From Epiperipatus broadwayi (lineage: Eukaryota; Onychophora; Udeonychophora; Euonychophora; Peripatidae), in contig JAQFVV010000182.1 in the NCBI GenBank assembly GCA_028023455.1, positions 808,001 to 872,000 of the forward strand: DNA of 64,000 bases, given 5' to 3'. A program made the position numbers and the translations under genes. This document shows, in pieces, positions 33,613-46,208 of the stretch. The notes below the pieces were generated by a model. The model was not told where the DNA came from, did no database searches, and saw only the letters and a program-made list of their open reading frames with translations. Position 1 is the stretch's first letter. Each line of letters starts with the position of its first letter.

Positions 33613-35830
33613 TCTTTTATTTAGGTACTTACAACTGCAGATCACATTCAAATGAAGGAAGTTTCCACAAATTAGAAGAATTCTCTGATATTAAATGAGG
33701 CATTGGTGGACTTTGTAAAATTAAGACACAGATGAGACAAATAATTTAAAAAGTAGGCATGTACTTTCCTACAAAGATACAGATATTGAATGCACAAATG
33801 GAGTGATATTCATTAAGTGGAAGAACAACATTGCAGAAATTGATGGTATTTCAGACAGAGTGGCAAGATTAATTATTCAACTTAATGAAAGATACCAAAT
33901 GCAGATAATCCAGGCATATGCCCCCAAAAGTTCTCATTTTAATGAAGTAAGTGATTTTCATCAGACCGAGCAACATTCTAGAATTGATCAACAATTGGTA
34001 AATGGAAGTGCAATATTTGATTATGGTGGAAAAAATGAGAGAGGATATAAACTTTTGGAATTTGCAAAAAAACACCTTTATATTATGGGTTTGAGAAAAG
34101 TATTAAATATAAATGTGCTAAATGAAGGTGCAGCAGAATTGAATTATATTTTGAATAACAGAAAATATGTATTTTAAGATTGCAATGTTCTTAATAAATT
34201 CAACAAAGGAAAAAATCATTAATTAGTGAGATGTTACGTGGTAATGTAAAACTACACTGATAAAAATTATTAATAAACATAGTATTCCCATTTAATATTC
34301 CTGATCTTCAGAAACATTTCAATGAATTTAAATTAGAACTTGCAAATTGTTGGTTCATATTTTAATGAAATCAATAGAAAAATAATTGATACACTATTAA
34401 AAATGGAAACAAAGTTAACTGGTACAAATAAACAATGATCAACCACTTAAATTTTTGCTAAGACCATTTATGAAGAAAAGACAATATAAGAATATATAAA
34501 AATGATTTATTAAGAAGGATTGAATATCTAGACTATTGTGAAATGATACAAAAAAGTGTTAATAACAATATAAGGAAATACAATTCTGAAGTAGCAGGAA
34601 AGGAATAAAAGTCTCAAAATTATAAAATGGACAATTTGGCATTGATATAAAGTATATTAGTGCAATAAAAAAAAGGATGGAACTATTATCAAAAAAAAAA
34701 AGATGGCATCATAAAATGTGTAGAAATGTTCAATAAAGAATTATATAACAATAAAAAACAAAAAAAAATATTTATTACAATTATTACATCTATTTTAAAA
34801 GTGAGACATACAATTCAATCTATGAAGAAAGGAAAAACTCAGATAATGATGACAATTTAATCAATATTTTAAAAAAATCATATAAAGAAATAGAAAAATT
34901 GTTGGCAAAGTTATATACTAAATGTAGGAATGGAAAAAATGTACCAGATGATTAGATATTTTAAAATGCTAATAAAGAAGACACTAGAAATGATATACCC
35001 ATCAGTCTTCTATAATATCACATGACCATTTCTTATGCTTAAATAATCTGTTAATAATGGCATTATTCATACAGTATTGTCATTTAGTGCAAGTCATAGG
35101 CTAGAAACTATTCTGGAAATATATGGTTGAATAGGCAGTAGATAAAGATTTTGATGCATTAACCTTCTAGCATCCATTGATTATTATGGTTTGCATTAGA
35201 TTGCAATATTGTATGGAAAACGTTGCTATTATGTTATCAGTATTCTATCAACTATGCTAATACTTGTGGATAATGTGAATGAACTTAATAAAATGTTAGA
35301 TAGGATTAAGATCTTACAGAAATGTTGGGATAACAATAAATGTAAATAAAACTAAAAAAAAAAAAAATTGGTAGTGACAATATATATATAAAGTTATAAT
35401 AAATATGTAAGAAGTTAGTTAAATTAAATAATAATAAAAAATTCATAACTAAATAGTTTTTAATAAAAAGTATGAGTTTAGTGTAATACTTTATAGTGTA
35501 AATTTATATGGAAAACAGAGGAAAACAATTTTAAAAGCAAGAAAAAATATATGGAAGTTTTAGAAAGTGGTCTTGAAGATTGAAAAGGATAAATTGGAAA
35601 ATAAATTAATATTGTAAACATTGAAAAAACCAAGTGGAAAAATAAGTTTTGAATAAATTGATTGAGGAATAGGATTAGCCATGCATTTACATACATAGAA
35701 CTTATGAAAAATACATTGGAAGATAAAAATAAAGTGGAAAAATAGCAGCTACAGTTTTTAAAAAGTGGAACGAAAGATAAAAAAAACTTGAAAAAGATGA
35801 TCTGCTTTGATGTATAGATCTTGCCTTTTG
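33613..35830 (+). pseudogene. RTE-type LINE, strongly decayed, nearly full span
   Basis: The endonuclease start is visible at 33613 (LGTYNCRS-like, then KLEEFSDIK and GLCK). A 124-codon frame at 33803-34177 has WKNNIAEIDGISDRVARLI, IIQAYAP and, near its end, ELNYILNNRKYVF, all typical of RTE endonucleases, with an internal deletion. The linker (DGIIKCVEMFNKELYNNK, ~34700) and RT start follow. VDNVNELNKMLDRIK at ~35265 matches the segment after the RT catalytic box, and a C-terminal piece lies at ~35460-35830. The FADD box itself is lost where a foreign repeat (35066-35240) interrupts. Frameshifts throughout make it a fossil. Confidence 0.75.
35066..35240. repeat. Ribozyme-bearing repeat, family 1, inserted in the LINE
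   Basis: CATACAGTATTGTC at ~35070 matches the left arm of the pair at 18691. GGCTAGAAACTATTCTGG onward matches the right arm up to GTTATCAG. The CTGATGA half is deleted; only GAAAC (35104-35108) and the strand after it remain. It splits the RTE coding sequence, so it is younger than that LINE copy. Confidence 0.65.
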
Positions 35831-36554
35831 ACAGTTTATTAACGATAAATATTATGGAACATTTGTCTCAACTTTAAAGCTGTCATAATTTTTTCACATT
35901 TGTATGTATTTTTTTTTTTGTTAGTCTTTTATTGAAGCACAACCTTCATTGAATAAAAATCTTGTTATAATGCAATTAATCAATAATAGTTGTGGGATGA
36001 GGGGTGTAAATGTATGTGATCGTAAATCCTAAGCACTGCTTACTTACACATTAATTTTTATTAAAAACGCATTTACTAACAGAAGATCAATTGTTTTTAT
36101 TAAAAACAACAAGCTGCACACAATGGCATTATAAAGTTTTAACGTTTCAAAAAAAAGAAAAGTAAAAATGTCAAGCCGTTATAAATTGAATTAACCTTTT
36201 ATAAATTATGTTCATATTTTGTTATTATTTTATATCTTAAAAACTTTTTATTTTTTAAAAATGAGTTTATATTAATATTTCATTGCAGTCAAGATAAAAT
36301 AGCGCTAAAATAATTCATTACATAGCAAAGACTCTTCAACAGTCCATTAAAAAAGCATATTGAAAGAAAATGATACCTTTTCCGGCCTTGATAATTATTG
36401 GATAGTGAGGGTTTGAACGATTATTTTTACTCTTTAACTAAAAATAACTACATATCCGTTTACAAATAAATAGTTGCATGAGTTTTTGGGTAAATTACGA
36501 GCCAACTTCTTTTAAAAAAAGAAAAGCCTGCTTGAATCTGAAAAAAATATTTTA
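35831..36554. other. AT-rich spacer
   Basis: Nothing recognisable. 36481-36554 may be the tail of the minus-strand SINE that follows. Confidence 0.45.
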
Positions 36555-36620
36555 GCCAGCTTGCATTTGAACCTTAGATCGTAGGTATGGTAGGCAAGTA
36601 CTCTAGCCAATATGTTGACT
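36555..36620 (-). repeat. tRNA-like SINE head
   Basis: On the minus strand an A box TGGCTAGAGTAC (36609-36598) and a B box GGTTCAAATGC (36573-36563) are spaced as in a tRNA gene. They are preceded by GAGTCAACATAT and followed by AAGCTGGCTAAAATA and T/A runs. The arms pair poorly, so it is a SINE head or pseudo-tRNA rather than a working tRNA. Confidence 0.55.
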
Positions 36621-39600
36621 CCTTTATCATTTTTTTATCAACGTTACATAAATATATTTTAGGATAATAACAAATAAACAACTAGCGATAAAAAAAAGTA
36701 TATATACTGGACCAATGAAATGAAATATGAGAACAAATGAATACATATTAAATACTTTATTTAGAACGATAATCAGAAATCATTTGAACTGAAGACGCAA
36801 GAGCAAGTGAGGACTATTTTTTAAGAAATATTTTTAAGAATACTTACCAAAATAATCTGTGTTTGTTATTAACAAAATATTAATCAATTAAAAACTTATT
36901 TATATTAATATTTAGTAAACAGATAATTTTTTTAATGTTGACATTATTTACCCCCCTCTTAATTAAATTAAATTGCTTCTGCACAATTCAGGTATTGACG
37001 AGTCTCGACGTATAAGCTGTGAGTGCAGCGTTTTTTTTTTTTAAATTTCAGTAGAATGATGATCATTAAAAATTTAACCTATGATCATATTTTACGAACA
37101 TGGTCTCATTCATCGATAGATAAATAGATTTTTTTTAGATCTTTCTTTTCTTTCCGATTTTCTTACCCAACAACAACAAAAGTAAAAAACAAATCTGCCA
37201 TGTAGCCATTTACAATAATAATTTTTATTATACATATTAAATATTTTTTTTATCAGAATTTCTTTTTTTTTTTTTTTTTGGCATTGTTCTTTAGTCAATC
37301 AGTGTATATAATAAATTTAATGTCAAATTACTTACCCTCCTATTATTTTTTATATGATTGTTGGTAAAAAATAAAAAATAAAACAGATCTACACAAATCA
37401 TTTCAAGATCAAAGAACTTGCTGGAGTTAACGAGAAAAAAAACGGAACTTACATATTAGACCTGCAATGTATGAGAAATGATACACTTTTTTATATTGCG
37501 ATTTTATCCAATAATGTGTTAAATTTACACTTTCATTTATTGTCCAGATTTCATTCAGACAAGTTCTTTTCAAAGTGTTTTTTACTTCAAGGCTGATTTA
37601 TTTTTTCCAATTTTTTGTTTAATATTATTATTTTTTCTGTTCTTTTTTTTTTTTTTAAACAGTACAAAATGATAAATAAACATTTGGAGTTTACCTGCTA
37701 CTGAGATCAATGTGGTCGAGTATGATTCACACTTCAGATAAAAAATCGCATTATAACATTTGAGGATATACTAATAGAATAGTCCTTTGTAAAGGAATGT
37801 GGTTGGAGGATTCCAGAATTCCATTTTTGACAGCGATCCGATTTATTTTATACAACTGGGCTCACAAATTAACATTTATAGAATGGTGAACATAATAAAA
37901 TTCTCAATATCAGGTAGTGAAAACATTAATGGTTTTCCACTTTTGATTTAGTATAGTAGCTAGACAAATACTTGAATAGTTCACTTAATAATTAACTTAA
38001 TTGATCATATTGAACCTAAATAAATTTTAAACTTGTTTGAAAATCTCAGCTACCAAAGATTCCAAGATCCACAAAACTCAAGACCCAGGTCAAGAACACA
38101 AGGGTCTTTCATAAATATAAAGATCCTTGTGATTTAGGATTAGAACACTCATCTCCTATGTCCATTAGTTTAATAAAAATCTGGGTTGGTTATAAGTTTG
38201 ATTTTTTCATATTCAGTTTAAGCTGTTGGAAAAGTCATAGGTTTGCCATAAGTTATTTAAAGGCTGTTTATTGTTTTATTATATATATTTCAATAGCATA
38301 ATAATTATAATTGCAATAATTTTTATAATTTAAAGATGGGCTAGATCTATTGTTGTTGTTTTTAAATATATTTATAAGAAACTATTTTTCTGAAAACAAC
38401 TAAAGAAATATAGTAACCATAATAGAAATGACATATATTGTTAAGAATAAAAGACAAAATAAATGCCAAGAGTTTATCTCTTTATTCATTAAACTTTTGT
38501 GCTTTTACAAACTATTTATAATAAAATTATTTCAAATTTCTTTTCATATCTATCATTTTTAACAAAATCCTACTATGTACCAAATTTTCACTACAATTTG
38601 GACTTAGTATAGATATTATGCAATTAGTATAGGAAGATATCTTTTAGCTTCTTAAGAAATAATTCAATAGCTCAGAAGTTATATTTTGGATTCCAAACAA
38701 TAAATCTCAAATAGTAAGTGGGAATCACCTTTCCCAATACTATCATTTTCAAAACAATATGGTTGTATATAGGAAAAGTTTCATTTTAATTAAAAAAAGA
38801 GCATTCTTAACGTAAGTGGTAATGGTGTGTTCGGTCCCTATATATGATAGTTTAAAATATCTACCATGTGCAGTATTTATGAAAATTTGGAAGTATATAT
38901 ATTGCTGCTAGTGATAAAATAATGTTCAGTTTTTTAACAATCATTAGCATTTCTATTGTATTTAAACATTGGCTTAAATTGAAGGAACCCCATTTCTCCA
39001 CTTCACTAATATCACTACATTAATAAAATATTGAAGATGTCTTATTCTGAAGTGCAATACTAAAATTATGAAAATAAATCACCAAATCCTGCAACTGATC
39101 AACAAAAACTATACATCATTATTAATCAAAAGATTCTAAAAAAATTGAATTACACATAATCATCAAAAAGTTTCTTAATCTTTTAAACTCATTTTCAGTT
39201 TATGTCTTCAACTCAAAATGGTTGCAAACTTTTAACACATACACAACATGTAACTTTAAAAAGTAAAATCAGTTTTAAATTTATTTCCAATATTTAAAAT
39301 AATTATTGCTTTCTGCCATAAATTAATATATCCAGTCAATTTAGATTTCATAAATTTTCAAACTTCCAACATCATTTCAATACTTATTTATACTACTGAT
39401 ATTTTATATCTTTTACATATAAATATTAATTTTAAAAAAAACAAGTTTTATAATTATTAAGTTATAAAAAATGAAAAGTGCTGAATATATATACAGCATC
39501 CAAATGGAAATATATATGTGTGTGTAAATACTAAAATATAATTGAAATTTTTCTACAATAAATATAAAATTTCATCTATCATACAATCAGGTAAATTGGC

Positions 39601-40301
39601 AATGTAAAATAACAACCATATCATTTAATAATAAAAATAGTATTTATCTGACCTATGTTAAGAATTCAGGCAAATTATTTTATTACAAATATTTATACAT
39701 ATAAGTGTCTAACTAAAGCTATAGTAATAAATTAAAAGCAACTTTTTTATTATATTGTTCTTACTAGATCATTTGTATTCAACTTGTATTGGCAATTTTA
39801 ATTGTTTCCTGATTACATCATATATATAAAAAATTAGATTATTACATATAAAAATTCCTATTATATTTCAATGTCTTTATCTATAAGTTCATGAAAATCT
39901 TATCAAATTAAATATTTTCACAGATTAATTATGATTTAAATACAGAAATAAGTGAAAATATTTCTATGTAATAATTATTGCACCCAACTAGTTGTAAATT
40001 CAAAGAACATATTTCAGGTTCCTATTTAGTTTAGAATTTTTCTGTTAAATAACCAAACTATAGCCAATTTATATAACTATCTAATAAATTATTTAGCAAT
40101 TTTGTGTGTATATATTGAAATGGTCAGTTTCATCCATCTGCTCATTTCACTTATTTTACCCACACATCTATCCATATGCCAGGTTTAAACCCTCTCAGAG
40201 TCCCCACTTAAACAACCTCGAATTACTATATATGCAGAATCATGTATATATATATATATATATACGAGCGGTATGTCTGTAATTTAATAGCATAGGTATA
40301 G
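36621..40301. other. AT-rich spacer
   Basis: No gene recognised. It holds poly-T runs (~37031, ~37264, ~37645) and an (AT)n run at 40243-40264. A GC-richer patch at 38040-38150 lacks coding or RNA structure I can identify. Confidence 0.45.
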
Positions 40302-40465
40302 ATTACATATATGTATCCATTTTATAAATATTTCTAATTTAAGAAATATTTTACTTTAAATTATTGTTATGTTAATGGTATATATTACAGATATGTATAT
40401 TCATTTTATAAATATTTCTAGTTTAAGAAATATTTTAGTTAAATTATTTAGCCAACTTTATTGCT
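40302..40465 (+). repeat. 82-bp tandem duplication
   Basis: Two adjacent units start ATTACA at 40302 and 40384 and share ATTTTATAAATATTTCTA, TTTAAGAAATATTTTA and AAATTATT. Confidence 0.75.
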
Positions 40466-40729
40466 TTATTATTGAAATCGCATACATATATTTCCTGTTG
40501 TTCTGCACGTATGGTTATAAAATTAGTCTTCTACTAATTATGAAAGTAACTTTGTCAAAATAACATTTGATCTTGTAAACAGATCTTAAAGTAGGTCATG
40601 CATTGGTCCTAAAATAGCGTGGACTTGATTTGTAAATATAAAATGTTAATAACAAAATAGGCAGGAAAACAAAATCTAAATTACTTGTTATAATTAAAAA
40701 TGTTTTTCTAAAATAAATAAATGAGTTTT

Positions 40730-43128
40730 TCTACTGGTTGTAATTATTAAATATGTTTTGCTAAAATAAATAAATGAACTTTTCAGCTACATACAAGCTC
40801 ATAAAAATTAACAAGTGGCCAGAGTTTGGAAAGTATAAATACTAAAAGTTTTGTTGCCAAGGAATCGATCATATATATATAATAAGTGAGTTGTAAGCAG
40901 AACCTATGCCCATTTTACCTTCAAAATGATCGAGTAGAATGGTGCTAACTCACCTCTTGGCCCTTATCCAGGGAATGGAGAAGAACTGTAGTCCAATAAA
41001 ACCTAATGCCATACACCAGCAAAGCAAAGCGAAGCAGCCTGTGGTAAATCTCTATTAACTTTAAATCATTGTCAAAAGGGTCAACTTAATATCCTCCCAA
41101 GTGCTCCAGAATTAACTGCAATGGAAACAACTGAATGGTAAATTTTCTCTCAGAGCTCTGTTTATAAACTGTGACTTTTGATTCTTTCTTTTAAAATCTA
41201 GCTATTTATTAAATCTGCCTTTCCTAAATACCTTTACTAAAATCTACAAAGAAGACCATTAAATGCTAAATCTTGCCTGATTGTAAAACTTGAATTCTCT
41301 TTTAAAATGTAAAACTCAAATTCTCTTTTAAAATGTAAGACTCTGATAATCTATTTTAAATTAAATATAATTTTCTGCAGTCCTTTATGCCTATTTCTAA
41401 ATCTATTCGATTTATTTTATGATTTTATCATTTTAATATTATATGTATTTAATATGCCAAATGACTCGAAACTGCAAGTATTTATAAACATAATTTTAGC
41501 TTATCAATCTGCGAAGATAATTTCAAATCTTCACTATAATAAATAATAAATAATTGAATTATTATTTTTCTTTCTCACTCACTGTTTTGAGATCATATTA
41601 TTATTTTACTGATTAAGTTTTGGGTATTAAAATTACAATAATCAGTTATCTAGTTAAAATTGTAGTTTGCTTAATTCTAGTTATGAATTATAAATATTTA
41701 TATATGTAATTCATACATCATAGGAACTAGCCACAGAGATATTACCAAAGCATATTTTAATGTTTTATTCGTAATTACCCTGCAAATATGCTTTGTCCTC
41801 CTTATATTTATATATGTTGAGATGCAGGTGATAATATTAAACTAGATTACTAATTAATTTAGTCCCTAAATAGTATATTTGAAATACTAAATTTGAGAAC
41901 TGGATTGTATAGATATGCAAATAGACGCTATCTAATTTTAAGGCATGATAATATAATTTTACGCATTTGCGTTATATATGTATAAGTTGCAGATGTGTCC
42001 TTACAAAGTATGCAATATACATTTATCTGCTTGCTGTATAATTCTTGATGATGTGCTGGTAGAGGCTATACTCATCCACTTTAGTTCAGGTTCAAGCACA
42101 CTTTTAGAACTGGGGCACAAGGACCTAGATTATTCATAATGCTTATCCGACTCCCTGAACTACTAATGTTCCTATTCGTGGCAATTTGAGCAGTTTTAGG
42201 GCAAACTGAGTCTTTGGAGACTGAAGCCCATGAATAATGATCCATTCGCACCTTTTTGCTTTATTAATATTTTAATATGTGCCATAGAGTATATAGGTAA
42301 ACCTATTATAAACCAGTTTTCTCTCCTTTTATATTAAATGCTTATCTAGCATTAGAGTATATCCTAATCTAGGTTAACACGCTGACCTGTGTATCTCTGA
42401 GCCTAATTACATGCTCGATTTAACTTTGTATAGATAGACGCCATAGGAGCGCTATTATAGTTAGTTATATAACTTTGGCTATAAAGTTCCGTATGATCTG
42501 GCAAACTACAGGAGAGCTAGAAATTTGGCATATTAATATAGGTATAAACTCAAATACTGCACTACACTTTATTAAACATTTATAAGGAGATATGTAACAT
42601 TAATCTCATTAGTTGGATAATGCCCGCGAGCATAATATCTCACGTTCTCATCATATAATTTTGTATGTTTTGATTTATTATTTGTTGTTGTTTTATTAAG
42701 TTAATAATATTTAAAATCATAACTCTTTTCATATTTTAATGTTCGTGAGTTCATTTTACCCAACTCTAGATTTAATTACACATACATTATTATATCTATA
42801 GGTAGATTATTCTATTAAATTTCATAATCAATCATTGATATTTTAATTAACCACTTAGTCTTATGTGTATATGTCTCACCAAATCAGTGACCAATTAGTT
42901 AATTTATGAGTCTTTTGTTTTACCCTGAGTGACAGCCGGATCGAGGTTAAATTGAATGTCTGTGTATGTTGAGAAATGTCATCCATAGGGTATTAAATCA
43001 TTGAGCAGAGGTGAAAGGATTGAATGTTGGTCGGATTCTGGATCCCAGCATCCGTATTCGATCAGCTTTAGTGTATTTTGCCTGTGGTCTAGATTTTGTT
43101 ACGTGGAGGTACAATTCTTACCATTACA
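40730..43128 (+). mobile_element. Probable LTR related to element A
   Basis: The 3' end (TTTTGCCT, CTAGATTTTGTTA, TACAATTC, ATTACA at 43128) aligns loosely with the ends of the LTRs at 2003 and 22158 and abuts ATATATATG. A TATAAATAC at 40834 would place a ~2.4-kb LTR in plus orientation, close to the inferred length of the element A LTR. The base composition is more mixed than the flanks, and CTGACCTGTGTATCT at ~42383 is also found in the element A LTR at ~1913. The left boundary is approximate. Confidence 0.4.
41283..41360 (+). repeat. 26-bp tandem repeat, about three units
   Basis: Units start GTAAAACTTGAATTCTC at 41283, GTAAAACTCAAATTCTC at 41309 and GTAAGACTCTGATAATC at 41335. They become more diverged along the array. 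Confidence 0.75.
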
Positions 43129-44932
43129 ATATATATGTAAATCGTGTAAAAGGAAATGAACCTTCACACATGCATTATTAGATTGATATACTAAATACAT
43201 GCACTACCAATTGTAGGCATTTAAAAAGGAGAAACTCTCTCTTTCATATGATATATAAACTAAATTTATACAAATAAGATCAAGTCCTGATTTGGTCATG
43301 ATCAATATGTATTGATTTATATAGCAATAGGTTCTAAGAATAAGTGATTCACATATTCTTTTGAAGCTTATTGATGAGTGAGAGTCAATTTAATACATCA
43401 ATCCAATAGTGCATATATGAAAACTCACTTCATTCTACAAGATTTACATAACTATCTAATACTAATTTGTTTTACTCTCTTAGCTAGACTGTAAAACAAG
43501 GATGGAAAACTGATCAAATTCTCACCACCTAGGAATTGGAAAACCTAATGAATAATATCTTCTACTTCATTGCTTCTTAAAGAGTAGCTGGAGAGACCTG
43601 AAATAGTGTAATAAACTGAGAAAAAAAATGTTGATGATTCTAAAAATGACAAGAAAGATGTATATAATAAAATTGATAATAAAATGGTTTATAATATACT
43701 AAATAATCAAAGCTATACTTAAAATTAGAAGTGATAAGTGAATAGTATATAAATATATTTGGGAACTTTTAAAGAAAATGGCAATTTTTTTAATAAGATC
43801 ATATTATGTTCTCTTCTTTTTGTAATGCCATATTCATAATTATCAATGTTGACTTCTTTCATTTAAGTTACAATTATTCTTTTCATTCTATTATTAAAAT
43901 TATTGTACTCTGCACTGTATAGCAACAATTATAAACAAAATCTGGCAAAGCAAAAATGCAATACATTCCTGCATTTTTGGAAAATCAATATTCAGTCTCT
44001 TTTCTTGCTCAATAATAGTAAATTTTTTAAAGCGGTAGTTATAAGTTTGTTTATCAATTTCATTTATTATTGGTCAACATATTAATGATGAAAAAACAAC
44101 AACAATAAATTTAAAAAACTATAACACTTATATACTCCGGATATTATTTTAGAAATTATTGCAACAGCCATTCTAAATATATTGGCCCTGAGAAAGATAA
44201 ATCAGATTTCATCAAAACATATTGCTTTGAAGTTTTTCTAAGTAATGATGTGTCATAGTTTTTCAGATTTGCAATAAACTTTATCAATTTAACTAGCAGA
44301 CTTTTAATTTTGCTTTTAGCCTAAATCTCATAAATCTATCACTCATGCATATCTAGGATTCATGTTTAATTCTACTACCAGAACATAATTCTCTGATGCA
44401 ATTGCTCTGAAATGTAAAATATTTATAAATACATGAAAGCAGTCCACACCTATATAGATGCTAAAGATTGACACTTGATTGAAAGAGATTGAAATCTATA
44501 ATTCAAAGAAGTTTAAGTAAACTTCATTGACTAAACAAATATAATTTATTTTTGAAAGCAGATTAAGGAATAGTCAATTTTAACTTTCAAACTGCAATGA
44601 AATTATATATTACTTAGATAATAGATTTAATAATGCTCAAGACTAGAGTGAAAGCAGTTTATACCTAAACAATATCAAAGAATACCAATACTCTTAATTT
44701 GTTTATTGTTAAGGCAATCTTTTTTATTGTGATAATTCTTATTAAAAAACAAAATCACACTTTTCTTTGTTAAAAAAAGAAAGAAAGTCCATTTAATCCA
44801 AATTGATACATTTTTAACATCGTTTCTTCTTTAAAAACTTGTTTTTATTATATGAACTATTAAAACAAATTTAATCAAATATACAATGTTTTGACTGTAG
44901 CATATAAATCCTTACCAAGGATCAACTAAAAT
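43129..44932. other. AT-rich spacer
   Basis: No gene or repeat family recognised. The 60-codon frame at 43903-44085 has no supporting feature. Confidence 0.45.
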
Positions 44933-46208
44933 ATATATAAATATAAACATACAATTACATATTAATTCAATTTTTTAAAAAATTAAATTAAAAAATATAC
45001 AACCCTTATACAACCAAAAAAATAAATAAATACATTTTATATTTATCTTAAAAAACTATTTCTTCTAACAAGTCACATTTCTTTTATACAAAATCATTCT
45101 TTTAAAAAATTTAAAAAATCTCTAATTTAATTCTCTATGATTACTTAATTATCTAAAAAAAATATAAAAAGTCTCTAATTTAATTCCCTATAATTACTTA
45201 ACTATCAAGTTCCACTTTAATTATATCCATTGAATTTTTATAGATTTTTTTTACATACCAAATAATTTAAATCATAAAATATTTTTTAATTTTAATTACC
45301 AATTGTATATCTTATCATTAAATTTTATCTTAAAATTTTTACTTAATATATTATCAACAAATATATTTATTTATTTTTTCAACTAAAAACCTATTCATTA
45401 AAGATTTTATTTCACTTGCATCAACATTTTCTTTTATAAGTCGTTCATAATACGATTTTATATATTCAAGCATTTCTATTTTTAAATCTTTATGTTTAAA
45501 TTTTGTCATGGGCATATAAACTACAAAAAATAAAGTACAAGGTTAAAGCATCATTTAAATGATAAAATTCTGCAATTTATGCACGTATGAAACAATTTAA
45601 ACATAAAGATCTTTAAATAAAAATACTTGAATGTATAATATTATGAAAGAATTATAAAAGAAAATATTTACATAAGTGAAATGAAACCTTTAATGAATAG
45701 ATTTTTTAGTTGAAAAAAGAAAATAAATAGATTTGTTGATAATATATTAAGTAAACATTTTAAAATAAAATTTAGTTATAAGATATACAATTGGTAATTA
45801 AAAGTAAGGAAAATATGATTTAAGTTATTTGGTATGTAAAAAAGTCGATAAAAATACAATGCATATAATTAAGGTGGAACTTGATAGTTAAGTAATTAAA
45901 TTAGAGATTTTTTTTAAAGAATGATTTTGTATAAAGGAAATGTGACTTGTTAGAAGAAATAGTTTTTTTAAGATAAACTTGTTTTTTCTCATGTTTCATA
46001 GCATCAGCTGGGAAGTGAACCCGCTAGCCTGGGACAACTACTTGTAAAGCAGCTGTCGCTGACCTCTCGACCACCAATGCTTGACTAATTTTTTTAAGAT
46101 AAACTTTAATGTATTTATTTTTTTGATTGTATAAGGATTATATATTTTTTAATTAATTTTTTTTTGCATTTAATTAATATGGAATTTTATGTTTATACTT
46201 ATTATATT
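44933..46208. repeat. ~1.27-kb foldback (large imperfect palindrome)
   Basis: The left arm runs from ~44933 to ~45525 and the right arm from ~45575 to ~46208. Matching pieces include AACAAGTCACATTTC against GAAATGTGACTTGTT, and ACCAATTGTATATCTTA against TAAGATATACAATTGGT, and they continue almost to the apex. The left arm has an extra ~55-bp tandem duplication of the TCTCTAATTTAATTC segment. The right arm is split by a tRNA-derived insertion (45981-46088). There is no coding sequence. Confidence 0.8.
45981..46088 (-). mobile_element. Young tRNA-derived SINE or retroposed tRNA
   Basis: The insert is flanked by perfect 18-bp target duplications, TTTTTTTAAGATAAACTT at 45963-45980 and 46089-46106. 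On the minus strand 46081-46000 folds like a tRNA. AGCATTG pairs with TGATGCT as the acceptor stem. The A box is TGGTCGAGAGG. A 7-bp anticodon stem CAGCTGC/GTAGTTG surrounds loop TTTACAA, and the B box is GGTTCACTTCC. The D-arm text resembles Ser/Leu-type tRNAs. A short tail ending GAGAAAAAAC follows before the target duplication. This is standard LINE-mediated retroposition. The T-stem has a bulge, so I call it a SINE rather than a tRNA gene. Confidence 0.8.
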
